Of a stretch of DNA of 64,000 nt, positions 44,961 through 53,016 are shown piece after piece (within the stretch, counting starts at the first letter, position 1; every line of letters begins with the position of its first letter). The DNA is from Jeotgalibacillus haloalkalitolerans. Lineage in GTDB: Bacteria; Bacillota; Bacilli; Bacillales; Jeotgalibacillaceae. The DNA is taken from NCBI RefSeq assembly GCF_034427455.1, contig NZ_JAXQNN010000004.1, forward strand, positions 124,001-188,000. Direction: 5' to 3'. A program made the position numbers and the translations under genes. The notes below the pieces were generated by a model, which saw only the letters and a program-made list of their open reading frames with translations, searched no databases and was not told where the DNA came from.

Positions 44961-46301
44961 TTGAAAAGCTCTACTAAGAAATTAACGTTGTTTGCATTGA
45001 CCTGGCCAATTTTTATTGAAATTTCACTTCACATGTTAATGGGGAATGCCGACACACTGATGCTCAGCCAGTATTCAGATGACAGTGTGGCAGCAGTCGG
45101 CATATCCAATCAGATTCTTGCATTGATCATTGTCATGTTTGGATTTGTCGCAACAGGTACTTCTATTTTAGTCGCACAGTATCTGGGTGCCGGAAAACAA
45201 AAGAGCGCTGCTGAAATTGCAGTCGTCTCAGTTGCAGCAAACCTGGTATTCAGTCTCATATTGAGTATTCTCCTGTTTATATTTGATGACAGGATTCTGT
45301 TATTAATGGATTTACCTCCTGAGCTATTGCCCGAGGCAACTATTTATCTGCAGATCGTCGGGGGACTTTCATTTATACAGGCGGTCATTATGACACTCGG
45401 TGCTGTGCTCAGAAGCTACAGCTTCACTAAAGACGCAATGTTTGTAACGCTTGGCATGAACATTGTAAACGTGATCGGAAATTACATTGTGATCTTCGGG
45501 GCTTTTGGATTCCCGGTGCTTGGCGTTGAAGGGGTTGCCTATTCCACGGCAATCAGCAGGTTTTTAGGGCTTATTGTTTTATTTATTCTTTTAATTAAAC
45601 GGATTGAAGGGGGATTACCCTTCTTCTCACTATTTAAGCTTCCCTTCTCTCACCTGAAGAATCTGCTGAAAATCGGCATTCCTTCAGCAGGAGAACAGCT
45701 GTCTTATAATGCTTCGCAGCTGGTGATTACAGCTTTTATTGCCTCCCTTGGTACAGAAGCAATTACGACAAGGGTGTATACACTCAATATCATGATGTTT
45801 ATCTTTCTCTTTGCCATTTCCATTGGTCAGGGAAGTCAGATTCTGATCGGTCATATGGTTGGCGCTGGAAAAATAAATGAAGCTTATAAACGCGGAATCA
45901 AGAGTCTGAAAATCGCCATCTATATTTCCTTTGGGATGGCTGTATTGTTTTCAATCTTTTCAGAAACACTGCTCGGCATTTTCACTGCTAATGAAGACAT
46001 TCTGTTTTTAGGATCTGTATTAATCTATCTGACAATTATTCTCGAGCCAGGCAGAAGCTTTAATCTCGTCATGATCAATTCACTCAGGGCAGCAGGTGAC
46101 GTAAAATTCCCTGTCTATATCGGCATTCTCTCTATGTGGGGTGTAGCGGTATTGTTCGCTTACCTGTTAGGTATCGTTTTTGGACTTGGTCTGATCGGGA
46201 TCTGGATTGCTTTTATTTTAGATGAATGGCTCAGAGGTATTTTAATGTTAAGAAGATGGCGCTCAAAAATATGGGTACAAAAAAAGTTTGCTCAGGTCTA
46301 A
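44961..46301 (+). CDS. MATE-family efflux transporter
   Basis: A 12-helix Na+- or H+-coupled exporter of 446 residues. The N-terminal half starts TLFALTWPIFIEISLHMLMG with NADTLMLSQYSDDSVAAVG, the usual MATE helix 1-2 segment, and the repeat in the second half (LLKIGIPSAGEQLSYNASQL). The substrate is unknown; family members export drugs and cationic metabolites. TTG 44961 is the start, with AGAAGG eight bases upstream. It lies 69 nt after the neopullulanase gene and ends at a terminator. Confidence 0.9.
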   Translation: MKSSTKKLTLFALTWPIFIEISLHMLMGNADTLMLSQYSDDSVAAVGISNQILALIIVMFGFVATGTSILVAQYLGAGKQKSAAEIAVVSVAANLVFSLILSILLFIFDDRILLLMDLPPELLPEATIYLQIVGGLSFIQAVIMTLGAVLRSYSFTKDAMFVTLGMNIVNVIGNYIVIFGAFGFPVLGVEGVAYSTAISRFLGLIVLFILLIKRIEGGLPFFSLFKLPFSHLKNLLKIGIPSAGEQLSYNASQLVITAFIASLGTEAITTRVYTLNIMMFIFLFAISIGQGSQILIGHMVGAGKINEAYKRGIKSLKIAIYISFGMAVLFSIFSETLLGIFTANEDILFLGSVLIYLTIILEPGRSFNLVMINSLRAAGDVKFPVYIGILSMWGVAVLFAYLLGIVFGLGLIGIWIAFILDEWLRGILMLRRWRSKIWVQKKFAQV

Positions 46302-46314
46302 AACGCTTTCATTG

Positions 46315-46340
46315 AAGCTCTCACTCAGGTGAGAGCTTTT
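46315..46340 (+). terminator. Terminator of the MATE gene
   Basis: AAGCTCTCAC / GTGAGAGCTT with a 4-nt loop, followed by TTTT. Confidence 0.92.
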
Positions 46341-46344
46341 TTCA

Positions 46345-46361
46345 TGTAATAAAACCTGACA
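46345..46361. promoter_or_regulatory. GlnR/TnrA box 1 upstream of glnK
   Basis: TGTAATAAAACCTGACA matches TGTNANAWWWTNTNACA at all but one position. It is centred about 70 nt before the expected transcription start, so activation by TnrA is plausible. Confidence 0.85.
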
Positions 46362-46388
46362 TGAAAATAATTTTTTTCGAAAAAACAC

Positions 46389-46417
46389 TTGCAATTGTTT
46401 AATTTTCTGAATATTAT
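46389..46417 (+). promoter_or_regulatory. Promoter of glnK-amtB
   Basis: TTGCAA (46389-46394), a 17-nt spacer and TATTAT (46412-46417), between box 1 and box 2. Confidence 0.68.
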
Positions 46418-46437
46418 TATAAACATAATAACTTTCA

Positions 46438-46454
46438 TGTCATAAAACCTAACA
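46438..46454. promoter_or_regulatory. GlnR/TnrA box 2 downstream of the glnK promoter
   Basis: TGTCATAAAACCTAACA, one mismatch to the consensus and nearly identical to box 1. Its place just after the transcription start suggests repression by GlnR. Confidence 0.83.
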
Positions 46455-46463
46455 CGTATTCCA

Positions 46464-46480
46464 TGTAAGGTGACCTGACA
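46464..46480. promoter_or_regulatory. Weaker GlnR/TnrA-like box 3
   Basis: TGTAAGGTGACCTGACA, 14 of 17 positions, 26 nt beyond box 2. Confidence 0.5.
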
Positions 46481-46501
46481 TTGAACTCAAGGAGGATAAA
46501 A

Positions 46502-46843
46502 ATGAAAAAGATTGAAGCAATTGTTCGTCCAGAGGTCTTTCAGGAATTGCGTGAGAAGCTGGTTCATCTCGGAATTAACGGATTGACCGTTTTCGAGGCT
46601 GCAGGCTGTGGTAACCAAAAAGGAAAAAAAGGTGCGTTCAGAGGTACATCCTATGAACTTCCACTGGTCTCGCGTATCAAAGTGGAAATGGTGACCGAAG
46701 AACACCGGACAGATGAAATTGTTGATGCCATTATCGAGGCCTGCGCTACCGGGGAGGTTGGAGACGGCAAAATCTTTATCTCTCCTATTGAAGAGATTAT
46801 CAGAATCAGAAGTGGTGAACGCGGCAGACAGGCTGTTCTTTAA
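46502..46843 (+). CDS. glnK: Nitrogen regulatory PII protein GlnK
   Basis: A trimeric PII signal protein of 113 residues that binds ATP/ADP and 2-oxoglutarate and gates AmtB. MKKIEAIVRPEVFQELREKL starts the ferredoxin-like fold; the T-loop (about 37-55, KGKKGAFRGTSYELPL) keeps a Tyr in the position of the modified residue of proteobacterial PII. TGEVGDGKIFISPIEEIIRIRSGERG is the C-terminal nucleotide loop. ATG 46502 follows AAGGAGG. It precedes amtB, the opposite of the B. subtilis amtB-glnK (nrgAB) order. Confidence 0.93.
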   Translation: MKKIEAIVRPEVFQELREKLVHLGINGLTVFEAAGCGNQKGKKGAFRGTSYELPLVSRIKVEMVTEEHRTDEIVDAIIEACATGEVGDGKIFISPIEEIIRIRSGERGRQAVL

Positions 46844-46865
46844 AAACTTTGGAGGTGTTTGAATC

Positions 46866-48248
46866 ATGAAAAAGAAAATCTTATCAGTTACAGCACTTGG
46901 AAGTCTTGTGACAACAAGTGCATATGCAGCACCAGTTACAGCAGAAAGTGTTCAATTTTCATTAGATACGATGTGGGTCATGATTGCAGCAATCTTAGTA
47001 TTCTTTATGCACGCAGGGTTTGCAATGGTTGAATCAGGTTTTACACGCGCTAAAAACACACTCAATATTTTACTTAAAAATATCCTGACCATTTCAATCG
47101 GATCAGTCTTGTATTTTCTGGTCGGTTACGGAATTATGTTCGGAAGCTCTAATGGATTCTTCGGTACGACAGGCTTTGCATTATCAGGGGTAGAAGACGT
47201 TGGTTTCTTCTTATTCCAGGCTGTATTTGCTGCTACATGTGCAACGATTATTTCAGGTGCGGTAGCAGAACGAATGAAATTAAGCAGCTACTTAATTTTG
47301 ACTGTGCTGATGACTGGCGCAATCTATCCGGTAGTCGGACACTGGGTATGGGGCGGCGGCTGGATCTCCGAGCTTGGATTTGTTGATTTTGCGGGTTCAA
47401 CGGTTGTTCACCTGACTGGGGCAGTAGGTGCTTTCGCAGCAGTTGCATTCCTTGGAGCACGTATTGGAAAATATGAAGGCAAAAAGGTAAATGCGATTCC
47501 GGGACACAATATCCCAATCGGTGCACTTGGTGTATTCATTCTGTGGTTCGGCTGGTTCGGTTTTAACGGAGGAAGTTCTTTAGCAGCTGATCCGACACTT
47601 GTACCTGTAGTTATTTCAACAACACTACTATCAGCATCAGGCGGTGTCATCGCTTCTGCACTTTATACGAAAATCAGATTCAAGCAGATTGACCCTTCTA
47701 TTACACTAAACGGCGCACTTGGTGGGCTTGTCGGGATCACTGCAGGTACAGCAAACGTTTCTCTGATTGGTGCAGTGATTATTGGTCTTGTAGCTGGTGT
47801 GATTCTTGTAGAAGGTATCCGCTTTATTGATGTTGCACTGAAGAAGGATGATCCTGTAGGTGCAATCGCAGTCCACGGTATCTGCGGTATCTGGGGTACA
47901 CTTGCAGTCGGTCTTTTTGATACAGCGAATGGATTATTCTACGGCGGTGGTGCAGCGCTGCTTGGTGTTCAGGCAATCGGCGTCGGTGCAGTTATCTTAT
48001 GGACGGGTCTTGCAGTAAGCGCAGTTGTCTTCGCTTTGAAATCTCTTGGCGGCATTCGCGTATCACGTGAAGAGGAAATTGCAGGACTTGACTACTCAGA
48101 ACACGGTTCAAATGCTTATGAATTAAAAGAATCGCTTGTTTCTTCAACTTCTACTGGTAACGCAGCACTTTCAGGCAGCCTGGTAGAACGTCTTGATGAA
48201 CTTGGAAAAGCAGGTAAAAAGAAAAAGGTTTTAAAAGAAAGCGTATAG
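46866..48248 (+). CDS. amtB: Ammonium transporter AmtB
   Basis: A trimeric ammonium channel of 460 residues. A cleavable-looking N terminus (MKKKILSVTALGSLVTTSAY, then AAPVTA) precedes 11 helices. The conserved segments are WVMIAAILVFFMHAGFAMVE, GHWVWGGGW (first pore His), FNGGSSLAADPTLVPV and HGICGIWGTLAVGLFD (second pore His). The C-terminal tail (about 395-460) is long and charged and would contact GlnK. It is cotranscribed with glnK, 22 nt apart. Confidence 0.96.
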   Translation: MKKKILSVTALGSLVTTSAYAAPVTAESVQFSLDTMWVMIAAILVFFMHAGFAMVESGFTRAKNTLNILLKNILTISIGSVLYFLVGYGIMFGSSNGFFGTTGFALSGVEDVGFFLFQAVFAATCATIISGAVAERMKLSSYLILTVLMTGAIYPVVGHWVWGGGWISELGFVDFAGSTVVHLTGAVGAFAAVAFLGARIGKYEGKKVNAIPGHNIPIGALGVFILWFGWFGFNGGSSLAADPTLVPVVISTTLLSASGGVIASALYTKIRFKQIDPSITLNGALGGLVGITAGTANVSLIGAVIIGLVAGVILVEGIRFIDVALKKDDPVGAIAVHGICGIWGTLAVGLFDTANGLFYGGGAALLGVQAIGVGAVILWTGLAVSAVVFALKSLGGIRVSREEEIAGLDYSEHGSNAYELKESLVSSTSTGNAALSGSLVERLDELGKAGKKKKVLKESV

Positions 48249-48259
48249 GGGTTTCATAG

Positions 48260-48296
48260 AAAAAGAGCATCCGCTTCATTGGCGGATGCTCTTTTT
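48260..48296. terminator. Bidirectional terminator between amtB and crtM
   Basis: AAAAAGAGCATCCGC / GCGGATGCTCTTTTT, a perfect 15-bp stem. The crtM stop codon overlaps its right foot. Confidence 0.95.
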
Positions 48297-49125
48297 ATTG
48301 ATAGGATGATAGCAATTTATCTTTCTCACTGACTGGCACATAATTTTTCTCTGAAAATACGTTATAATTATTCTTTCTGACCTGATCAAGAATTGCCCGA
48401 TACAGGATCGCAGCCCCTTTTACAGGTACTCTGCTCGCAGGTGGATACAGGTGAATGGTAGCCATCGCTTCATCATAATAGCCTTCAGCCATCACCGCCA
48501 TCTCTTCCCACGTATTGATAAACGCTTCGCCACCCTGCTTTTCAAAAAGCAGAGATTGATCATAGCCATGACGTGTCATGACTTCAGCCGGTAAGTAAAC
48601 GCGCTTCCGCTCAAGATCCTCTCCAACGTCACGCAGAATATTTGTAATCTGCATCGCATACCCAAGCTTCACAGCACTGTCTCTGAGTGCTTTTTCATTC
48701 TCCGGCGCAAGTACCGGCAGCAGCATCAGACCAACTGTACTTGCTACGTGATAGGAATAGTCCAATACATCATCTGTTGTATGGTAAGTTCTGTGGGCCA
48801 GATCCATTTTCTGACCCTTTACCATATCCTTAAATGCCTGCACATTCATATCGTAGCGCTTGAATACATCAGCCAGCGCAATCCAGCAGGCACCTTCCAA
48901 TTTGTCCCCTGATAAAAAACGATCAAATTCTTCTTCAAATGCTGCAAGCTCTGCTTCAGGGATATCGCTCTCATCAACAATATCATCTACTGTCCTGCAA
49001 AAGTTATAAATCGCCCACACTGCTTTTCTTTCTTTTGCGGGGAGCATTGAAAAGGCACGATAAAACGTTTTTGAATGGAGTTTAATAACTTTTTCACATT
49101 CCTTATAGGCTTTTGCCAGTTCCAT
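48295..49125 (-). CDS. crtM: Dehydrosqualene/phytoene synthase (CrtM/CrtB family)
   Basis: It condenses two prenyl diphosphates head to head; with CrtN-type partners in Bacillales this is expected to be two farnesyl diphosphates, giving 4,4'-diapophytoene. The 276 residues hold both Asp-rich motifs: RTVDDIVDESD (near 45) and TNILRDVGEDLERKRVYLP (near 160). ATG 49125 follows GGGAGAG; the frame opens upstream but would lengthen the overlap with the desaturase gene from 23 to 65 nt. Last gene of the carotenoid operon. Confidence 0.92.
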   Translation of the reverse strand: MELAKAYKECEKVIKLHSKTFYRAFSMLPAKERKAVWAIYNFCRTVDDIVDESDIPEAELAAFEEEFDRFLSGDKLEGACWIALADVFKRYDMNVQAFKDMVKGQKMDLAHRTYHTTDDVLDYSYHVASTVGLMLLPVLAPENEKALRDSAVKLGYAMQITNILRDVGEDLERKRVYLPAEVMTRHGYDQSLLFEKQGGEAFINTWEEMAVMAEGYYDEAMATIHLYPPASRVPVKGAAILYRAILDQVRKNNYNVFSEKNYVPVSEKDKLLSSYQ

Positions 49126-50581
49126 CTGCTGATCTCTCCCTTCTATTAAACTTTCTGGCCATTCCATCAGCTAATAGTTTAGCCCCCTGCATCACAATCG
49201 GCACACCACCACCCGGGTGAGTGGAAGCCCCCGTCGCAAATACATTCGCAAGATCCGGGTACGGCTGGAACTGCGGTCTGAATGGTCCCGACTGGAAGAG
49301 TGCCGGCGCAATGCCAAAGCTGCCACCAGCATACAACCCTTCCTTCCTCGCTTCTTCAGGTGTTCTGATATCAAGCCATTCAATCCGCTCTTTTAAAGAT
49401 TCAAAACCCGAGCGCTGCATAGAATCAAGGATTTTTTCAGATAAAGCGTCTTTGACACGCTGCCAATCTCCCTCAATTTCTGAAGGAACCGGCACAAGCA
49501 CATATACTACACTTTTCCCTTCCGGAGCCAGACTATCATCAGTAACAGAAGGGTTAAACACATAATACGAAGGATCTTCAGGTATTCTTTGTTCTTTAAA
49601 AATCTGATTCATATTTTTCTCGAAGTTATCACTCATGTAAAACTGATGCATTTTTTTATCCTGATAGATTCCATCCACTCCCATATACAATAGAAGACAT
49701 CCGGAAGAAGGCTGGTATTGCCTCCCCTGCTTGTTTACCAGTTGTTCAGCGATCGGAAAGTCCCCATTTAATACGACTGCATCTGATGGTTCATACTTAC
49801 TATTATACAGGACACCGTCAGCTCTACCAGAATTGACTGAAATTTTCTCAACATTCGCACCCTTAACGATTCGTATACCTGCCTTGATCATATTATGTTC
49901 AAGCACTTCTGCAAGTCTGGCATAGCCTCCCTTCAGGTAGTGAATACCATGCTCATGTTCACTGTAGGACACCAGTGAATAAATAGCCGGTGTCTGGAAT
50001 GGGTTGCCGCCAATGTAAAGTGTCTGCAGAGCGTATGCTGTCTTCAGACGGTCATCAGTAAAATAAGACTGAAGCTGCTTTGATACTGATCGGAATGCTT
50101 TTAACTTACGCAGTGAATTAATTGTGGAAGGCTGAAGTGCATCCCAGCGCTTTAAAAAAGACTGTTCAAGAAATTTCGGCTTGCCTTCATTAAACCTCAT
50201 TTCCATATCTCTCATAAATCGCAGATAACCTTCTTCTTCACCAGGAAAAATACGATTGATTTCAGCGATCTGGTCTTCTTTATCTCTGTATTTTGTATAG
50301 GTTGTACCATCTGAGAAATGCAGATCGTAAAGCGGATCACATGCGATCAGTTCATAATCCTCTTTCGGGACGCCTGCTTCTTCAAGGAGCGACTGAAGCA
50401 TTTCAGGTAAAAGAACGATTGTTGGTCCCTTATCAATTTTATATTCACCATGTGTGTGATAAGCAAGCCGGCCGCCAAGCTTTTCCTCTTTTTCAAAAAG
50501 CGTGACGTCAAACCCTTTTCTTTTCAGAAGCAGCGCAGACATCATACCGCCTACTCCTCCACCAATAATTGAAACTCTCAA
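49103..50581 (-). CDS. CrtI/CrtN-family carotenoid desaturase or oxidase (second paralogue)
   Basis: A 492-residue FAD enzyme with the dinucleotide fold SIIGGGVGGMMSALLLKRKG and the C-terminal carotenoid-desaturase segment GASTHPGGGVPIVMQGAKLL. It acts on the C30 backbone made by CrtM, either adding double bonds or oxidising the terminal methyl groups (CrtN versus CrtP-type); sequence inspection cannot decide. Its ATG overlaps the upstream gene as ATGA, and its end overlaps crtM by 23 nt, so the three genes are tightly coupled. Confidence 0.87.
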   Translation of the reverse strand: MRVSIIGGGVGGMMSALLLKRKGFDVTLFEKEEKLGGRLAYHTHGEYKIDKGPTIVLLPEMLQSLLEEAGVPKEDYELIACDPLYDLHFSDGTTYTKYRDKEDQIAEINRIFPGEEEGYLRFMRDMEMRFNEGKPKFLEQSFLKRWDALQPSTINSLRKLKAFRSVSKQLQSYFTDDRLKTAYALQTLYIGGNPFQTPAIYSLVSYSEHEHGIHYLKGGYARLAEVLEHNMIKAGIRIVKGANVEKISVNSGRADGVLYNSKYEPSDAVVLNGDFPIAEQLVNKQGRQYQPSSGCLLLYMGVDGIYQDKKMHQFYMSDNFEKNMNQIFKEQRIPEDPSYYVFNPSVTDDSLAPEGKSVVYVLVPVPSEIEGDWQRVKDALSEKILDSMQRSGFESLKERIEWLDIRTPEEARKEGLYAGGSFGIAPALFQSGPFRPQFQPYPDLANVFATGASTHPGGGVPIVMQGAKLLADGMARKFNRRERSADGTGKSL

Positions 50582-52092
50582 CCCGCCTCACCACTTTCAT
50601 TTCTGACGTGATTTCTTTTCTCATTCATTAGAAGGTTTGACGTAATGCGCGCAGATTCCAGAATCGTCGGGAGTCCGCTTCCGGGATGAGTGCCTCCCCC
50701 GACAAGCCAGGTATGTTCAAGCTCTTCAAACTTATTATGAGGGCGTAGCGCCATCATTTGTGTCAGCTGATGTCCCATACTGAATGTCGCGCCCTTAAAA
50801 ACATTGAAGTCCATCTCCCAGTGTTTAGGACTGATAATGCGTTCAGCTTCTATATGATCACGCAGGTTTTTAAATTCAGTCTTCGCTTCTATTGAATCAA
50901 GCACAAGTTCTCTGAAAGTCTGCTCCTGCTTTTCCCAGTCAAGTCCGCTCAGGTTATTCGGAACAGGAGCCAGAATATATAAAGCAGACTTCCCGGCAGG
51001 CGCAAGCGTTGGATCCGTGACTGAAGCATTCTGAATATAAATGGATGGATCCTCAGACAATAGCTGAGTCTGCATGATCTCTTCTACATTCTTTTTGTAA
51101 TCGTCAGCAAATGAGATTGTATGGTGCGGAAGGTCATAAACCTTATCTACACCAAGGTAAATCATAAAAGTGGAGCAGGAATATTTCTTTTTATTCAGCT
51201 GAGGTTCACTGAATTTTTTGAGGTGATTTCCTTTTACCAGATTCGTCATCACGTGAGAAACGTCACCATTAATGACCACTTCATCAGCTTCAACATGAAC
51301 ACCCGTTTCAAGTTCAAAACCAGTTACAATTTTTTGGCTGTCAATATGCAGCTGCTTCACACCGTTTCCAAGATGGATCTTCGCGCCAAGCTCTTCTGCT
51401 GCTTTTGCCATTGCTTTTGAAAGCTGATTGACGCCTCCCTTCGGATGAAAAATGCCATACTCGTGCTCCATAAATGACAGGATTGAAAATGCGCCAGGAC
51501 ATTCCCACGGCGACATACCGAGATATTTTGCCTGGAAAGTAAATCCAAGCTTCAGTTCTTCATGTTCAAAGTAGTTGCTTAATACATCATACAGACTCTT
51601 TCCAAGAGACAGCTGCGGCAGTGCCTTCAACACCCTGAGTGATAAGTAGTCTGTGTAACGATCCATTTTGTTTTGCAGAATCGGCCTCAGCGCATCCATT
51701 TTCTTTCGGGTATCATCCATGAATCGGTCATATCCGGATTCGTCTCCCGGAAAATACTTCTTTATCTGCGCCTTCATTTTTTCAGGATCTCTATACATTT
51801 TCACTTTTTTATCTTTAAACACCAATTCATACATCATTGGCAGTTCAATCAGATCCACATAATCATGCAGGTTCTTACCCGTCTCCTGAAAAATTTCTTC
51901 TGCAATTTCAGGCATACTCAAAAAGGTTGGTCCCACATCAAATGTATAACCGTTCATTGTAAAAGAACTGTTTCTCCCTCCGACAAACGGATGTTTTTCA
52001 TATACGTTTACTTTATATCCCTTTGAAGCTAACAGCATTGCAGCTGCAAGCCCACCTGGTCCAGCCCCTATTATGGCAATTGAACGGGTCAT
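50578..52092 (-). CDS. crtN: Diapophytoene desaturase, CrtN-like (first gene of carotenoid operon)
   Basis: A 504-residue FAD-dependent desaturase. Start IAIIGAGPGGLAAAMLLASK GY-type fold, the substrate-side motif NGYTFDVGPTFLSMPEIAEE, and the family C-terminal signature WLVGGGTHPGSGLPTILESA are present. It probably introduces the conjugated double bonds of the yellow-orange C30 pigments common in Planococcaceae and Halobacillus. Either of the two paralogues could be the main desaturase, so the symbol is provisional. It heads a three-gene overlapping operon read leftward. Confidence 0.85.
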   Translation of the reverse strand: MTRSIAIIGAGPGGLAAAMLLASKGYKVNVYEKHPFVGGRNSSFTMNGYTFDVGPTFLSMPEIAEEIFQETGKNLHDYVDLIELPMMYELVFKDKKVKMYRDPEKMKAQIKKYFPGDESGYDRFMDDTRKKMDALRPILQNKMDRYTDYLSLRVLKALPQLSLGKSLYDVLSNYFEHEELKLGFTFQAKYLGMSPWECPGAFSILSFMEHEYGIFHPKGGVNQLSKAMAKAAEELGAKIHLGNGVKQLHIDSQKIVTGFELETGVHVEADEVVINGDVSHVMTNLVKGNHLKKFSEPQLNKKKYSCSTFMIYLGVDKVYDLPHHTISFADDYKKNVEEIMQTQLLSEDPSIYIQNASVTDPTLAPAGKSALYILAPVPNNLSGLDWEKQEQTFRELVLDSIEAKTEFKNLRDHIEAERIISPKHWEMDFNVFKGATFSMGHQLTQMMALRPHNKFEELEHTWLVGGGTHPGSGLPTILESARITSNLLMNEKRNHVRNESGEAG

Positions 52093-52225
52093 AAAACAGC
52101 CTCCATCCTCAATCGTTTACATTGTACATTGATTGTTCAAATATTATACAGATAGTTGATGTTTATAGTATACACAGGTGTCGGTTTGAAAACAATTTTG
52201 AATATGGCGCTTCAAATATACAGAA
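52093..52225. other. Upstream region of the carotenoid operon
   Basis: It contains TATAAT on the minus strand (about 52140-52150) without a clear -35, and two tandem TACATTG heptads at 52119-52132 that could form a regulator site. No ORF. Confidence 0.45.
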
Positions 52226-52250
52226 AAAAGCCGCTGTATAAGCGACTTTT
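52226..52250 (-). terminator. Terminator of yisL
   Basis: AAAAGCCGCT / AGCGACTTTT with one mismatch, overlapping the yisL stop and followed by T's on the minus strand. Confidence 0.75.
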
Positions 52251-52620
52251 AACCAAGGAAACTGAAGCCGACCGGCAGACTGAACCCAAGGTAAAGTGTG
52301 CCCAGCAGCGCAATGACCAATAATATCCACATAACGTTTACTGACTTCTGTTTTTTCGTGCGGACAAGGATCATTTCCATAAATCCGATCACGAGAATTC
52401 CAAGCAGAAATTTCACGCCATACAGCGCAGCATCATTTGCTGAGAACTGGAAAAATAACCAGCCGCCAGTGAAGATGATGAGCACATACATCAGGCGCAG
52501 AATCATATGTACAATCTTAGCACCTTTCGCGTTAGCTCCCTTCATCAGCGCAAGCGCAATAAAGAAAAGAACAATGCCAAGTACCCATGTTGTAATGTGT
52601 AAGTGTGTGTTGTCTAACAT
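52249..52620 (-). CDS. yisL: DUF1516 membrane protein (YisL-like)
   Basis: A 123-residue integral membrane protein with four helices (about 8-26, 38-58, 65-85 and 95-118) and a His-containing N terminus (NTHLHITTW). It matches the YisL/DUF1516 family in length and layout; function unknown. GGGAGGTTAGGGA precedes the ATG. In B. subtilis yisK and yisL are adjacent as here. Confidence 0.87.
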   Translation of the reverse strand: MLDNTHLHITTWVLGIVLFFIALALMKGANAKGAKIVHMILRLMYVLIIFTGGWLFFQFSANDAALYGVKFLLGILVIGFMEMILVRTKKQKSVNVMWILLVIALLGTLYLGFSLPVGFSFLG

Positions 52621-52736
52621 TCCCTAACCTCCCTGAAACTAAATACCGAACTATCTATATGCTACCATATTCCCTGATTGCGGTCGCTGAAAACATTGTC
52701 GGAGTAATGAATTTTCTCCTGGATAGCACTTGAAAC

Positions 52737-52861
52737 CGCTTATGATCTCCGCTACAGGCGGACGCTTTCCGCGGCCGGGCGGTGAGCCCCTCCGGCTTCG
52801 CCGTATGGTCTCACCTGTCCCTTTCCGCCGCAGGAGTCGCCGCCTTTCGCTTCGATCAACA
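52737..52861 (+). repeat. Dispersed GC-rich intergenic element, type B, copy 8
   Basis: It carries the left end TATGATCTCCGCTACAGGCG, then GACGCTTTCCGCGGCCGGGC, the inner pair GGTGAG/CTCACC around a CTCCGGCTTCGCCG hairpin, and the right end GGAGTCGCCGCCTTTCGCTT followed by CGATCAAC. It is the cleanest type B copy in the window. Confidence 0.88.
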
Positions 52862-52934
52862 CTTTGTCTGCCTCTTTGCATTTCCATGACTTAATTTATA
52901 AAACTACATAAACAAATATATAATCTATTCCATT

Positions 52935-52980
52935 AAAAAACGCACATTAAGAACATATGGTACTGCTCTTAACGTACGTT
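52935..52980 (-). terminator. Terminator of yisK
   Basis: On the minus strand, AACGTACGTTAAGAGC / GTTCTTAATGTGCGTT pair over 16 bp with three G-T wobbles, followed by T's. It also contains the palindrome TTAACGTACGTTAA at its left foot. Confidence 0.85.
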
Positions 52981-53016
52981 AAAATTAATTGAATACTCAT
53001 TTGTTGCTAATTTTAT

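Noticed and set aside
46302-46314. CRE-like AAACGCTTTCATT right after the MATE stop codon
   Set aside because: It matches operator 2 of the mdxE leader, but sits between a stop codon and a terminator with no promoter nearby; probably chance.
48295-49167. Longer crtM from 49167
   Set aside because: The extra 14 residues increase overlap with the desaturase gene, and the good ribosome binding site precedes ATG 49125.
49103-50581. Naming the second CrtN paralogue CrtP or diapolycopene oxygenase
   Set aside because: Desaturases and oxidases of this family share the visible motifs; eye inspection cannot separate them.
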